This document shows, one piece after another, positions 14,501 to 24,391 of a DNA stretch of 64,000 bases (positions are counted from its first letter, which is position 1; every line of letters begins with the position of its first letter). The DNA comes from Cheiracanthium punctorium (taxonomy: Eukaryota; Arthropoda; Arachnida; Araneae; Cheiracanthiidae). The DNA is taken from positions 744,001 through 808,000 of the forward strand of contig JAWZYV010019487.1 of assembly GCA_038373885.1 (NCBI GenBank), read 5' to 3'. Below the pieces are notes generated by a model. The model saw nothing but the letters and a program-made list of their open reading frames with translations, had not been told where the DNA came from and ran no database searches. Both the position numbers and the translations under genes were made by a program.

Positions 14501-14924
14501 GAACTCAGTTTTTCGTGTACATTAGCCAGTCGATTTAAAACAAATGAACATAGCGTCAATCATACAATACATTCAATCTTTTAGTTCAAGATCTCGTGTA
14601 GCTATGTAACTGTATTGTAATCAAGTGTCAAGGCCTAAATATATATGACCATTTTGAACATAAAATTACTTTTCTATTCTGTTCTGATTTTTTTTATTCG
14701 ATATGAATAATCAAGTGTGGAAAATTCTAGCTTTTCCACAATTTGGGCTCTCCTCAATTTTTTTTCTCTGGCTTGATTTATACATCAACAAGGAACCGCA
14801 CCAAAAATTAAAACGCACTTTAATTCTGTAGCAGTTTTAATTATCAATGTACTTTTCAAAAGTGTTTAAATAGAGTATTCTTAAGGTTTTCAAAATAGTG
14901 AGTTTCTAAGCGCTATTTTTAATG

Positions 14925-14962
<38 letters not shown>

Positions 14963-17900
14963 TACAATCAATGCAATCCAATTCATTGCGTGGAATGCAT
15001 TTCCGCAGAAAACAAAATAACTGTAAATACACTATAGTTTAAATTACACTACTTTTCAAAGCACTAGTTTTAAGGCATTTTACACAGATTTCTTTATCTT
15101 TACAATTTTCTGGAAAATACGTCCGTTGCGACAAGAACTGAATTTTACTGTATAAAAGTCAAAAAACCCTACATGCAGTTTATTCTTGTTATTTTTACAG
15201 ATGGAGTTAAGGGAGCATTTGGAGAAAACGCTACATTTAAACAGCACTTTTAAAGAAGAATTGGCAGCAGAAAAAAGAACTAAACACAGTTTACTTCAGG
15301 AAATATTTAGACTTAAAGAACTGCGAGTTTACGACGAACAGCAGAAAATGAAAGAAATATCAGACATTGCCAAAGATCTGGAACTGGATGAGGGCATTAG
15401 ACGATCAATAGTCGAAAGAATACAAGTAATTGCTTTAATTAGATTATTTAATGTGCCATTTACCGTCTGCACATTTTCAGTAACAAGTTAGAATGATTAA
15501 TTTTTCTAGTTAATTTATTTTTATTCGAAAACATAAATTAAACTTTCGAATTGTATTCTGCAACTGATCATTCTTACTAGCCACCCGAATATTTAGATTA
15601 TTTTTAAATCAGATGTTAATAATCAAACTTTTCTGAGAGAATTTTTACCCTTTCCACAATTTGGGCCCAATTTTTTTTTCTCCCTTGATTTATAAATCAA
15701 CAAGATATCGCAAAAATATTAAAACGCACTTGAATTCTTTACCTGTTTCAGTGATTAATGTAAATTTCAAAAGTGCTTAAAGCAAGGTAGGCATTTATAT
15801 TTCAGTATAACCTCGATATCTCTAAGTCAAAAGAACACCGGAAAAATTCGAGATATCGAGTTTTTGAGATAACGAGGTGAAATAAAGGTGGGGTCAGTTT
15901 GTAAAGAAAAACCCATTTATTTGAGATATCAAAGTTTTCGAGATACCGAGGTTTTACATATCGAGGCTCCTTTACTATTAGGTAGGAAGACCATTTAATG
16001 AAATAACTCTTATAAATTTTCGAACAGTTACTCTTTTGAAACTTTTACACTTTCCCTTTAAGACAAACTTCGTGGATTAGAAAAATTATTCTTTTATTTA
16101 GAGATATTTGTTTTTCCATCTTCATATTTGTATATTGAAAGTTTTCTAAAGAAAAGACCGATCGAGCAATGCATAATGATGATTATGTTAAAATGGGAAT
16201 TCGCCAATATTAATTTACAGTAATAGCTCATGTAAATAGGATGAAATCCAGCTATAGTGATTTTTTTCTACAGCATGAAGATTCTTTCGTTGAATGGACT
16301 GAACTAACTTCATAGCATTTTAAACATCAATTCTCTCTATTATAACAGTTCTCTGCAAAACCACTTCTTTTTTTTGGTCTTTACAACGTTTTGTAACATA
16401 TACTGTACTTTTATTTAACATTAAAACTGCTACTAATTCTTAATTACTATACACAGAAGATAATCGGCGTCCTTCTACAAGTACTTAAGAATTATGAGTG
16501 CAGATGGTACTGGCATGCAACAAAGTTATGCTTTTTTCTTAAAATGTTTGTTTCGTTAAGAGATACTGTTTTTCACTTTCGTCTTGACCCTTGGGGCAAA
16601 TTCGTAAATAATATTTCCCAAGAACTGTACGATTTAGCGATAACGAAAAACCTTTTACAGTTTCTAGTTTTCCTAAACTTATTTTTACTGTTGCCAATAG
16701 CAACTCAGAAAAAAGCTGCTTTTTTGTAGCTTCGTAAGCATATTAACCATGTGGGTTTCTACGATTTCCAACAGCATATGAAAATAATTTGTATTACAGT
16801 TTTATATACCTAATTTTTTGTCACATTAGACGCTTTCTGCACAACCAGAAGAAATTCACAAGGCGGTGAACGACTGGATGAACGAAATACATTCCTATTT
16901 CAGACAGAGAGAAAAACAAGTGAGAAGTCTGAAACAAAGGATAGCAGATCGCGAAGATGAAATAGCTAAACTCACTCTTGACTACACAGAAGTAAATGAA
17001 CAGTACGGGCAGTTATTAGATTTGGCAAGTATCATGTACTATATTATACAGGGTTGTCCAAATTAAACTTCCCCAACTCAGAGGCCCGTGCAGGATGTTA
17101 TATGGGTCAGAATGTGATGAAATTTTGGAAACAGACACTTCAGATCACGCGCTCGTGATTTATTAAAAGGAAATTATTAGTACAAGAAGTTGCCGATAGG
17201 TGGCGCTGCAGATCAACAAGACGTTCTACAGATGTTCAACAGCACGAGAAACAGTTGGCACACTGACAACACCATGTGGCGATTGACTAGTCACCATGTC
17301 ATGACCGCCAAAGCAACGTCTTGAACGCGTGCAGAATCCATAACATGTCGTCCTCTACCTGGTAAAATTCCCAGCTGTCCGGTTCTTTCGAACTTCTTCA
17401 TCATGTCTCGTAAAGCGCGTGGTGTCATTGGTCCTCGGCGTAAGTTCTTTAGCCGATGGAATGCTCTTATCGCAGCACAGGAGTTCTCGTCATTCTGGTA
17501 GAAAAGTTTCACTAGCAGAGCGTTGTCTTTCAAAGCCGCCATTGTGCATCAGCGAGCTGGTAACAACTGCCTGTGCAGCGCCTGTCTTTCACTTTTGTAG
17601 AGCTCTCTTTGGATACGTTGCTCAGAAGCTTTAGTTCTGCAAATCAAGTTATTGCAATATGCAAATTAATAGTGTTACAGCGCCACCTATCGGCAACTTC
17701 TTGTACTAATATTTTTTTTTAATAAATAGCGAGCGCGTGATCTGAAGTGTCTGTTTTCAAAATTTAATTACATTATGACTCATGCAACATCCTGCACAGG
17801 CCTCTGAGTTGGGGAAGTTTAATTTGGAAAACCCTGTAGATTCCTGATTTCTTTGATACTTTTGTTAAAACGCTAGTTAAGCTAAAGAAGAATAATTGTT

Positions 17901-19581
17901 CCTCGAAATTTAAAATATTCATTACATTCTCCCTAGTAACATAATAATATTATGGTGTTGGTATTTTGGAATGCTTATCAATACTGCAGGCACACACAGT
18001 TTATTTCTCATAAAACTCATGATGGCACGGTAATACGAACTGGAATCGGAATTAAATATGCGTAAAGGAAAATTGTGATCTAGTTTTGTCATAGAATAGT
18101 ACATGAAGGTTTGTATTCGTACGTCCTTCACCAAGGGGATGGTCGAGAAGATGTCAAACCTACATTGCAAAATCAACTTTTTTTCATATTTTTTCTTCAG
18201 TGGTTTTTCCCCAGAAACTAATAAAATAGAACAAAGATTTCAACACTTTTGGAGTTTTCAAAAAAAATGTGTCCTGAAATACACATTTAATATGATAAAA
18301 CTATTTAGAATAAAAATCCTATTATTATAAATTGCCTTTATTCTTGCTTTAGTTGCTGACGGATGAGACAAAGTAATTTATTTGTCATATTTTTACCATT
18401 ACGCAGACAACTCAAAATGTATATTTTAAGGTGTCGTTTACCTATCCAATTGATTTTATAGCTCCATAAGTTTTACAAAGTAGGAATTCTAGCTCTTTTC
18501 ACGACTTTTCAGTATATCTTCCTATTTTTAAAAACTGCTTCATTCAGTATTTTGCTTGAGCGAAAAATTTATTAATCAATAGTGATCACCAACATCAAAT
18601 TTATGCTGATTTGTGTCTTGGCAATGAAATCGTTGCAAAAGGATCTCGTAGATTGTCGAGAAGTATAGTATAATAAAGTAAGTGAACGCTAAAAATTAAT
18701 TCACTGACTTTTTTTCTATGTAGATAAGAGATCTTGATGATGAAGTGGAAGAAAAGTTGGAAGAGCTGGAATCTAAACAAAACAAACTTGCAGCGATAAA
18801 CGAGTTACTAAATGCTCGTAATGTATCCCTTCAACATTCTATTTCATCAAATTATTACGATGCAACATCACCAACACAGTTCCAAGCTGAGTATCCAGAC
18901 TCTTCATCATTGTACTATGATTCACTATCACCACCTCGAAGAACGCCAGACTCTTCAGCCTCATATTATGATTCTCTCTCTCCGTTTGAAAGAAGAACTC
19001 CAGACTCTTCTCCTTCGTACTATGATTCTCTGTCTCCGATTCGAAGAACTCCAGACCCTTCATCTCCATATGCTTCTCCATTGCTGCTTGGAAGAAGAAC
19101 TCCAGACTCTCCACCTAGATACCACGATTTTGCATCACCCCTTGAAAGAACTCCAGTCACATCGCCCGAGCCTCTCACCATCCCGAAAAGCTTAGCGGAA
19201 AGGTCCCCGGAGTCTTCAGGAGGAACTTCAGGCTCATTTTCACCGCCCGAGCTTCTCACCATCCCGAAAAGCCTAGCGGAAAGCTCCCCGGAGTCTTCAG
19301 GAAGAACTTCAGGCTCCTTTTCACTGTCGTACGACTCTTCGCCTGAGAGTCGTCGGCAAAGTACTCCAAAAAAGAGTGGAATAATAAGTCGTATAAATGT
19401 GGGGGAGTCATTTAATATGCGTGTTATTCAAAACATGGAGCCTCTGGTGCCATTTACTCAGGTGACGAGGGTTGACAGCGCAATTGAAGGCATGGAGTCA
19501 AATCGTATGGTGGATGCGCCTTTCAAGTTAAAACAGAGAGTGCTGTTTACCCCGCCACAAAGTATGTCACCTTCACCCTGA
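2309..19581 (+). CDS. Gene A: putative coiled-coil protein with Ser/Pro-rich tail, 8 coding exons (unknown family)
   Basis: Spliced CDS of exons 2309-2548, 2894-3076, 9564-9640, 12285-12416, 13978-14044, 15201-15425, 16830-17024 and 18724-19581, about 658 codons with no internal stop. All joins keep frame; introns 3 and 4 are phase 2 and the rest phase 0. Donors are gtaagg, gtaata, gtaaac, gtaagt, gtaggt, gtaatt and gcaagt, and all acceptors end in AG. Residues 1-80 are Ser-rich then basic. Residues 81-167 hold a conserved region also present in gene B. Residues 168-395 are rich in E, K, L and Q, as in coiled coils. Residues 400-658 are a Ser/Pro/Tyr-rich tail. No signal peptide or membrane segment is visible, so a soluble intracellular protein is inferred. 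The start is supported by the shared MDSS beginning in gene B. Function is not recognised. The model needs transcript support but is strongly backed by the paralogue. Confidence 0.85.
2894..3076 (+). CDS. Gene A exon 2 (conserved DMDxxTxMKIL block)
   Basis: It codes 61 residues (81-141), phase 0 at both ends, after acceptor ttttcag and before donor CTG|gtaata. The string KFAPSDTHFTEDMDAVTLMK aligns with RFAPDKKSEDMDPLTMMK in gene B exon 2. Predicted helical and amphipathic by eye. No named domain is recognised. Confidence 0.85.
5740..6256 (-). pseudogene. GC-richer open stretch, possible transposon coding relic
   Basis: On the minus strand a 94-residue frame (6013-6297) contains MSGAERARRFRMR and further basic residues. 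A second frame (5757-5942) lies after it in another reading frame. Composition is clearly less AT-rich than the surrounding intron. The ERARRFRMR start resembles N termini of some arthropod transposon proteins, but I cannot name the family. It directly adjoins the 2-kb CGCCAAA element. It may instead be coincidental. Confidence 0.25.
6257..8235 (+). mobile_element. Non-coding 2-kb CGCCAAA-type repeat element, copy 1
   Basis: It begins near a hairpin TGTGTCCAACACA and ACTTCCTTGCACGT at 6280, and ends with the inverted form ACGTACAAGGAAGT at 8235, beside a right-end hairpin ATTACTTCCTT...AAGGAAGTAAT. Inside are about three units of 86-89 bp carrying CGCCAAATTTGGCG (6730-6970). They are followed by about three units of 173 bp starting GAATTTCGGCCCAT (7475, 7648, 7821) and an ACGT tetranucleotide run near 8000. 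There is no protein. It is nearly the reverse complement of 42643-44613. The class is undetermined. Confidence 0.7.
8585..8823 (-). mobile_element. tRNA-derived SINE, minus strand
   Basis: Read on the minus strand it starts GGCCCTCAGCATGGTCTAGT with an A-box-like TGGTCTAGTGG. It has a B-box-like GGTCCCGCGTC about 50 nt later, a body without tRNA structure, and an (AAAC)n-type tail at 8585-8600. Flanks ATCTACGATTG (8574-8584) and ATTTTCGATTG (8824-8834) match at 9 of 11 positions, a typical LINE-driven target duplication. A related 3' fragment lies at 37895-37963. Confidence 0.7.
9564..9640 (+). CDS. Gene A exon 3 (77-bp micro-exon, conserved SLESAG motif)
   Basis: This short exon codes FDVSLESAGILEGSAL followed by SAKIDKSRQ. 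It enters in phase 0 and leaves in phase 2 (CAA AA|gtaaac). About 22 of 26 residues match gene B exon 3, which has exactly the same length. That is far higher than in any other exon, so this motif is probably the functional core of the family. Confidence 0.88.
9733..10337. mobile_element. Non-autonomous mariner-like element with long inverted ends
   Basis: The left end, ACAGAGTGTCTCCAAAATA, and the right end are imperfect inverted copies over about 80-90 bp (shared TTTAATT-TTATCTATT and AATGTTC). It is related to 24392-25114. No transposase frame is present. It lies in gene A intron 3. Confidence 0.5.
10500..11325. repeat. Long inverted repeat in gene A intron 3
   Basis: Positions about 10500-10657 reappear inverted at about 11172-11325. 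Shared blocks are GGAAGATTTAAAAG, ACAAAAAG, TTTAAACTACTT and AAAGAATACAC, then GAGATGTGTTAA. The spacer is about 515 bp of AT-rich DNA. It is probably an old foldback or MITE; termini and target duplication were not found. Confidence 0.5.
12285..12416 (+). CDS. Gene A exon 4 (coiled-coil segment)
   Basis: It is 132 bp, phase 2 in and out, between acceptor ttttcag and donor AC|gtaagt. It codes VSDFLESMQKGLNDAEENV and onward, an acidic helical stretch ending EEKIQFLT. Gene B exon 4 has identical length and phase but low sequence identity. Confidence 0.85.
12417..13977 (+). other. Gene A intron 4
   Basis: It contains a short (TA)n run near 12578-12600, a poly-A run near 12692, and a CACTGACTGACTAATGTATT-type repetitive stretch around 12840-12970. 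No gene or recognisable transposon. Confidence 0.5.
13978..14044 (+). CDS. Gene A exon 5 (short linker)
   Basis: It codes NKLVNMQERYYEEPKPDDTN then FF, phase 2 in and phase 0 out. The donor is read as TTT|gtaggt because this keeps the phase-0 exit seen in gene B exon 5 (DDDFY|gtaagt). A longer open frame across this site (13883-14263) is intron read-through. Confidence 0.75.
15201..15425 (+). CDS. Gene A exon 6 (coiled coil)
   Basis: It is 225 bp, phase 0 at both ends, with acceptor atttttacag and donor CAA|gtaatt. It codes 75 charged residues with leucine spacing typical of coiled coil (MELREHLEKTLHLNSTFKEE onward). It aligns over its full length with gene B exon 6, including EEQQ/DEQQ, EIADI/EISDI and the ending E(R/K)IQ. 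Confidence 0.88.
15803..15957. mobile_element. Short pogo-like MITE
   Basis: It starts CAGTATAACCTCGATATCTC and ends in the inverted GAGATACCGAGGTTTTACA, with internal GATATCGAG repeats. The ends fit Tc1/mariner pogo-type termini. No coding capacity. Confidence 0.5.
16830..17024 (+). CDS. Gene A exon 7 (coiled coil, GC splice donor)
   Basis: It is 195 bp, coding 65 residues from TLSAQPEEIHKAVNDWMNEI to EQYGQLLDL, phase 0 at both ends. No GT donor fits; the exon ends TTG|gcaagt, which matches the consensus of minor GC-AG introns. A transposon begins 24 nt downstream at 17049. The equivalent gene B exon is not in the window. Confidence 0.78.
17049..17836 (-). mobile_element. Deleted Tc1/mariner-type element with DUF4817-like HTH remnant
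   Basis: It is bounded by TA (17047-17048 and 17837-17838). It starts CAGGGTTGTCCAAATTAAAC and ends with the inverted AATTTGGAAAACCCTG; the terminal repeats are about 150 bp. On the minus strand 17542-17291 codes an 83-residue frame beginning MAALKDNALLVKLFYQND with LRRGPMTPRALRDMMKKFE, as in the DUF4817 helix-turn-helix of arthropod transposases. The catalytic domain is missing, so it cannot act by itself. It sits in gene A intron 7, 24 nt after exon 7. Confidence 0.78.
17837..18723 (+). other. Gene A intron 7, part downstream of the transposon
   Basis: AT-rich intron sequence with no recognised repeat or gene; the acceptor at its end is ctatgtag. Confidence 0.5.
18724..19581 (+). CDS. Gene A exon 8 (terminal exon, Ser/Pro/Tyr repeat tail)
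   Basis: It codes residues 374-658 and the stop TGA. The first 30 residues (IRDLDDEVEEKLEELE onward) continue the coiled coil. Then come about four imperfect units of YYDSLSP plus R(R)TPDSS, with period near 16-18 residues. Next are two copies of a 27-residue unit around LTIPKSLAE and SPESSG, and a basic region STPKKSGIISR. Many SP and TP dipeptides suggest a disordered tail that could be phosphorylated by proline-directed kinases; that is inference. Repeat expansion suggests fast evolution. Confidence 0.85.
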   Translation: MRDLDDEVEEKLEELESKQNKLAAINELLNARNVSLQHSISSNYYDATSPTQFQAEYPDSSSLYYDSLSPPRRTPDSSASYYDSLSPFERRTPDSSPSYYDSLSPIRRTPDPSSPYASPLLLGRRTPDSPPRYHDFASPLERTPVTSPEPLTIPKSLAERSPESSGGTSGSFSPPELLTIPKSLAESSPESSGRTSGSFSLSYDSSPESRRQSTPKKSGIISRINVGESFNMRVIQNMEPLVPFTQVTRVDSAIEGMESNRMVDAPFKLKQRVLFTPPQSMSPSP

Positions 19582-19614
19582 ACTCGCGATTTTGATACGC
19601 CAATTCAATCGATT

Positions 19615-19620
19615 AATAAA
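19615..19620 (+). promoter_or_regulatory. Polyadenylation signal of gene A
   Basis: AATAAA lies 34 nt after the TGA of gene A, in GATTAATAAATGG. It is the nearest hexamer; a very short 3' UTR is implied but unproven. Confidence 0.5.
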
Positions 19621-20159
19621 TGGTACACTTCATGTTCATGATATGCCGATTTTATTTATAATGTATTGTCGCTTTTGGTAAATCGGTCTACCTTGTTCTA
19701 GCGTACCACAAACATTATTTGTTTTATAATTGTTGACATCTTATTTTAGACACTTAAAAATAATGCATTTTAATTACGACAATTTTTTCATTGTTCACAC
19801 AACGGGACATTGTTTAAAAAATGTCCCGTTTTCTCATATGTCATCTTCTTCCAGTACTACTCACCACTACATACATATATCTTTCTCCCATACCATTACG
19901 TTTACATCCGCATCTTAATGTAGTACAGGTTTTTGTGCAGAAACATCATTTCATATTTAATAAATACTCTAGAGTTGGTGATAAATTGCAAGATAATGTG
20001 TAGTACGAGTTATTTTTCACATGCTACCAGCATTCTTCTGCATTATTTTTTTTTCATAGAATTTCGGGATGCAACAGTGACAGATACGAAAACCTTGTGA
20101 TGTCGTACGTTGATTTTATACTTCAAACATATGAAAAAGCTGCCATTTTTCATTATAAC

Positions 20160-21537
20160 TTTCGATTTATCGCCAAATAATGAAAATATCGCCAAGTTCG
20201 CTTCATTTTTCAAAGCATTTTTTTCGCATCATATTTGGCAATTTATCGTAAAAGTCCCCAGCATTGGCGGATTTTGGCGCAACTTTTGAGGGATTCACAC
20301 GATCGTCGTCGGATTATTAGCTAGTCATATTGTAGGTTAGTATTATATGCTATAAATAGATGCCTGTATCTAAACTGATACTGACAGTATTGTATGGAAA
20401 TTGTTTTGAGTGCTTCTGTAGAGGAACTATTAAAGATACAGACACTATTTTCGATGGAAAGCTTCATCTAGTAATCCTTAATAATATATATGAATTTTGT
20501 TTCATTTCAAATAGCAGAATATCTCTAAAACTAGAAGTCAAAGCCCGTTGTAGAGGCAATTACAACGGGCGCTAGAAAAAACATTTGACGAAAGCAAGTA
20601 TACACTGAATATGTTTAATCTTCGTCCACCTAAAATAAATAACTTCATACTCAATTTTTATTATATATTATAAGTCAAAGCCCATTGTGGAAGCACTTAC
20701 AACGGACGCTAGAAAAAACATTTGACAAAAATTTGTCTTTATTCAAAATATTTAATTTTAATCCACCGAAAATAAATAAGTTCGTATTCAATTTTTATTA
20801 TATACCCAAATCGAATTCCATGCTCTTCTTTTTGCAGTCGAAAGATTTCGTTTTGTATATCCAGCTATTCACAAATCTATGCAGACGATTTATTTGTGAA
20901 AAAAAAAATAAACTGTGTAATCTGGAAAAACTATTTTAAACGAGTTGGAGTCCCAATTGTATGACGTCTCTTTCACTTGAAACAGGTAATATTGTCACGC
21001 AAATGATTCACTTTTTTGACTCTCGGAAATAAAATAGCGCTGAAAATAGCGAAAAATCACTTAAAGTGAGGGAACGGGTGGATTTTCAGATTTTTAAAGT
21101 AGTGCAGATTGTTTTCTATATTTTTATACATAATTCTGAAAAATTTCCAACTGATCGTACAAACGGTGCCGAAAGTTATTAGGCTTTTAGTGCTAACTTT
21201 GTAATCTTTTTGCAGTAATGGCGGTAAAAGCTTTATCTTGAAGTAAGGGATCAGCGTAACTATATAGTAAGATGAAATAATTATCAAATTTTACGCGCTT
21301 TAAAGAAAACCTTCCCATAGAGCACAATGTATTAGGAATATTTTGAGCACTCCTGTAGAAAAACTATAAATGCTACATAGACCATTTTCAATAGGGTACA
21401 TGGTACAGTAAATAAAAATAACTTATTAAAATTTCGTAGAAATCGATGCATATTTACGGAAGTTAGAGCACGGACAGACGGACAGACAGACAAACCGAAA
21501 TCATAAACACTTTTCAACCTTGTTGGAAAGTGTTAAA
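20160..21537 (+). mobile_element. Diverged CGCCAAA-type element
   Basis: ATCGCCAAATAATG, ATCGCCAAG and the passage 20270-20510 align with 33660-33910 of another copy (GATCGTCGTCGGA, GAACTAT-AA-GATA, TTTTCGATGGA, GTAATCCTTAATAA). It ends with ACAGACGGACAGACAGACA and a small hairpin TTTCAACCTTGTTGGAAAG. A 135-bp tandem pair (20539 and 20674, GTCAAAGCCC) is embedded. No coding. Confidence 0.5.
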
Positions 21538-21760
21538 AACAAGCAAGCCATAATTGCTCTCATTGATGACTTATTGAAGAAACAAGGATGCATTGTGCAT
21601 AGTGATGATGAGGGCGTTGTCCATGCCGCCGTCACATGTTAAGAACATGCTTATACCTCTATGATAAGGGAAGGAACCGATCTTCTGATTCTGATTCTTT
21701 ACATGGAAAGGATAATGGGCTCAGTGTATGATATCCTCAACGTGCAATCGCTATTAGGTC
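21538..21760 (+). pseudogene. Fragment of a FEN1/PIN-like nuclease family protein
   Basis: The + frame reads NKQAIIALIDDLLKKQGC, then HSDDEGVVHAAVT, a stop, and EGTDLLILILYM. The order (NKQ, a GC-rich turn, DxD-like residues, then E-D/T-DLLVLL) is that of a multi-copy PIN-like protein family seen in many invertebrate genomes, from memory of the family. It has a stop and no proper ends, so it is a relic, probably transposon-borne. Confidence 0.4.
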
Positions 21761-22266
21761 ATGAAAACTGATAACATTCAGATATCACTGTCGCTGGTAG
21801 AAAAGCAATGCTTCTTTCGAATGACAACGGACTGCGCTACGTTGTTGCTGGAAACGGTGTTATTTTAAAAACATTGTTTTATAGTTTTTACTAGTCAGCA
21901 GCGCCATCTGTTGATGAACTTTTTACATAATTTTGAATATTGGTAAGAATAGATTCCCTGGTTAACTTAACAAAATGCAGCAAACCGTACATTTCTATTT
22001 CCTTTTTTCTTTTTCTTTTTTTTTAAAATTGATTTTTCAAATCGTCGGTCATTTTTGGGACACCGGGCAATATTCTTCTCCTGAAGAAAAAAGAATCATT
22101 TCAAAACACTAAGTAATTCGGTTTTTCTACTAATAGATAAAATCGCATACTAAAACTGACAACACAGAGGTCCCAACCATGCGTGTTTGAAATTGAAACT
22201 TTACGTTAAGTCGAAATTTTCTCGCACATCAAGATGTATGTGAGAATCACTAATCGCAGAACTTAT

Positions 22267-23160
22267 TCACTCTTTAGTCTCTGAAAAACTGTTGGTTGGT
22301 GTCGTGTCCATGGGGAGATCTATAGATGACCATGAGTGCACAGAACACAGCTTGTGTTTTGGAGTCAGTGGAATATTATCGCAATTATTGCAGAGACGGT
22401 AGATTCTATTGCCATCTCTTTGGATTTTCATGCCTCGATAGTGGCCTGTTCTAAGGCGAGTAATAGTTTTAATGAGGTCCCTATTAGCGTTTATTTCACA
22501 AATCTGTGAGTCTTTTTTAATGGTGTTTTCTCTTAGACGGTACCTTGCAATCGCATTCACATCGTCAAGAGTGACTCTGTTGAAATTTCCATCATTGAGA
22601 TTTCTCCCTTCCTTGGCAAGTTGATCTGCCTCCTCATTTCCAGGGATGCCAACGTGCGCAGGCATCCACTGCAGAATACATATCTTGTTTAATTTGTCAA
22701 TTTCATTCAATTGGTGTATGAGATATCATGGGTTGGCCTTGATTGACCGTTATTTATTGCTTCTAAGGCAGCTTTGGAGTCACAAAAAATGACAAGCCCA
22801 TTAGCTTTATCAGTATTGTTGAGTGAGATGTATTCATGCAATGCATAATTTATTGCTCTAAGTTCACTGCTGAAATTTGAAGCAATGGATCCAGTGCCCA
22901 ATGAATGGTTCGTAGTTAAGTCGTTGGGCAATACAAAATGTACACCCGCTCCTCCTTTTTGAATAGTTTCGTCAGCTGAGCCATCAGTATATGCATGGAC
23001 ACGGTTACTTTCCAACATTGCATTGATAGTCTGCATACCCTTTTCAAAAATATCTGATATAAATTCCTTTTTGGAGCATGGAACAGTGAGATTGGTGTTG
23101 ACAGTAGGATTCCTGGGTAAGCACTTACAGACTGTGGGCTGCTCCAGGAAAACAAGGGTG
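22267..23160 (-). pseudogene. Non-LTR retrotransposon remnant: RNase H domain
   Basis: The minus-strand frame 23036-22707 holds YTDGSADE, NFSSELRAI and FCDSKAAL, the first three acidic sites of RNase H. A +1/-1 frameshift at about 22710 leads to the frame 22710-22267 with WMPAHVGIPGNEEADQLAKE, giving the His and last Asp. The open frame can be followed upstream to about 23160 (LEHSTLVFLEQP). RNase H follows reverse transcriptase in Jockey/I-type LINEs; the RT part is not recognised here. It is 5'-truncated and frameshifted, so dead. Confidence 0.72.
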
Positions 23161-24391
23161 CTGTGCTCGAGACCGATCTCTCGTCTTATGTCGGAATCAA
23201 ATTGTAAAGTACATGATCTTTTAAGTCTGGTTTTCTTGGACCAATTTTCAAAGGTTCTTCTTCAAATGTGGTCTGGGTCACGACATCGTATTTTGTTAGT
23301 AAAGTTTATGGTTTGGTACTTCCTTCTGTTTTTGAGTGAGGTGAGGCCACATTCTCGTTTCACTTTTTCACTCAAAAACTGTAATACTCAGGAATAACTT
23401 TTCAGTACTAATTTACATAACTAATAATTAGGTCACATAATCACTTACATACTCATCATCTACATCTTATCTCATCTTTTAAAAGCATTTTTGCGCATAA
23501 TAATTCTCTGCTTGCTTGTTAAACTATAAACTCGACTTACTAATCACTCATTTAAATTTATAAATTCTGTTTTATATTTCCTTTAGATCGTAAATGTGTG
23601 TTTAAAGGCCTCGGTATTTAGAAAAGTAATATAATTTTTTGTTATTAGTTTTAGAGTGTGGTTTGTGTTAGTGCAAATGTTACAGTGTACCTTTTCACAA
23701 GAGATGACGTGCTTATTTCAAAATTGTATTTTAACACTTCATTTACTTGTAGAGCTTCAATTATCGAAATACGTTAAAAACTGGCTATACAGAATTAAGA
23801 ATTATCTGCTGACTGTTAGGCGGTTCCTTACGGTAGACAGTCCTTGATGTATCTCATAGACGACAGATAGACAGACATAGAGACAGATGAGGCTCTCAAC
23901 ACCCCCAATCTTGACTGCTGAGCTGACACAAAAAGCCACAATAATGACCATGTTGCTATCCTTTATACAAGATATATACCAGACGAGCGCAATGCTGAGG
24001 GAAACCAGGATTTTACTGTACGGAATCAGAGTAACATTCAGCAAAATCACAGGCAAGCTTAGTGGATTTACCGGATTACACTGGCCAGAGCCATAAGTAC
24101 GCTGGACGGAGCCGCGCAAAACCTTCACCAAGTCGTCTGTCATACTGAAGTGTTCTGACAATGTACAAATGTGACATTTAAGACACAATTTCGCGTTTGC
24201 ATAATTACCACTAATAGAAAATTATGTATTTACCTACTTGTTGCCTAGCGGTATTTAGCTTTTACTTTGAAATCCCAGACACAAGATTAGTTGTCAGAGT
24301 GGCCGTCACGTGTCATGGAAGAAAAAACGATGAAATAGCTGAAGAGGGCAAGAAGCATCACATTTAGAAAATTTTTCTTATTCGGATTATC
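23161..24391. other. Intergenic, no gene recognised
   Basis: It may include eroded upstream sequence of the LINE remnant (to about 23390). From 23400 it is AT-rich with a GACAGACAT-type run near 23866-23890. Open frames at 23802-24188 are not recognised. Confidence 0.4.

Larger units (their letters stand above)
14045..16829 (+). other. Gene A introns 5 and 6 (around exon 6)
   Basis: Intron 5 holds a poly-T run at 14929-14961. A passage near 14730-14890 (TTTCCACAATTTGGGC then TTGATTTATA) is repeated in intron 6 near 15650-15780, so the two introns share a repeat. A pogo-like MITE lies at about 15803-15957. Nothing else is recognised. Confidence 0.5.

Noticed and set aside
18812..19262. Several 80-127 residue frames on both strands over gene A exon 8
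   Set aside because: Shadows of the repeat-rich real exon; only the + frame ending at 19581 joins the spliced gene.
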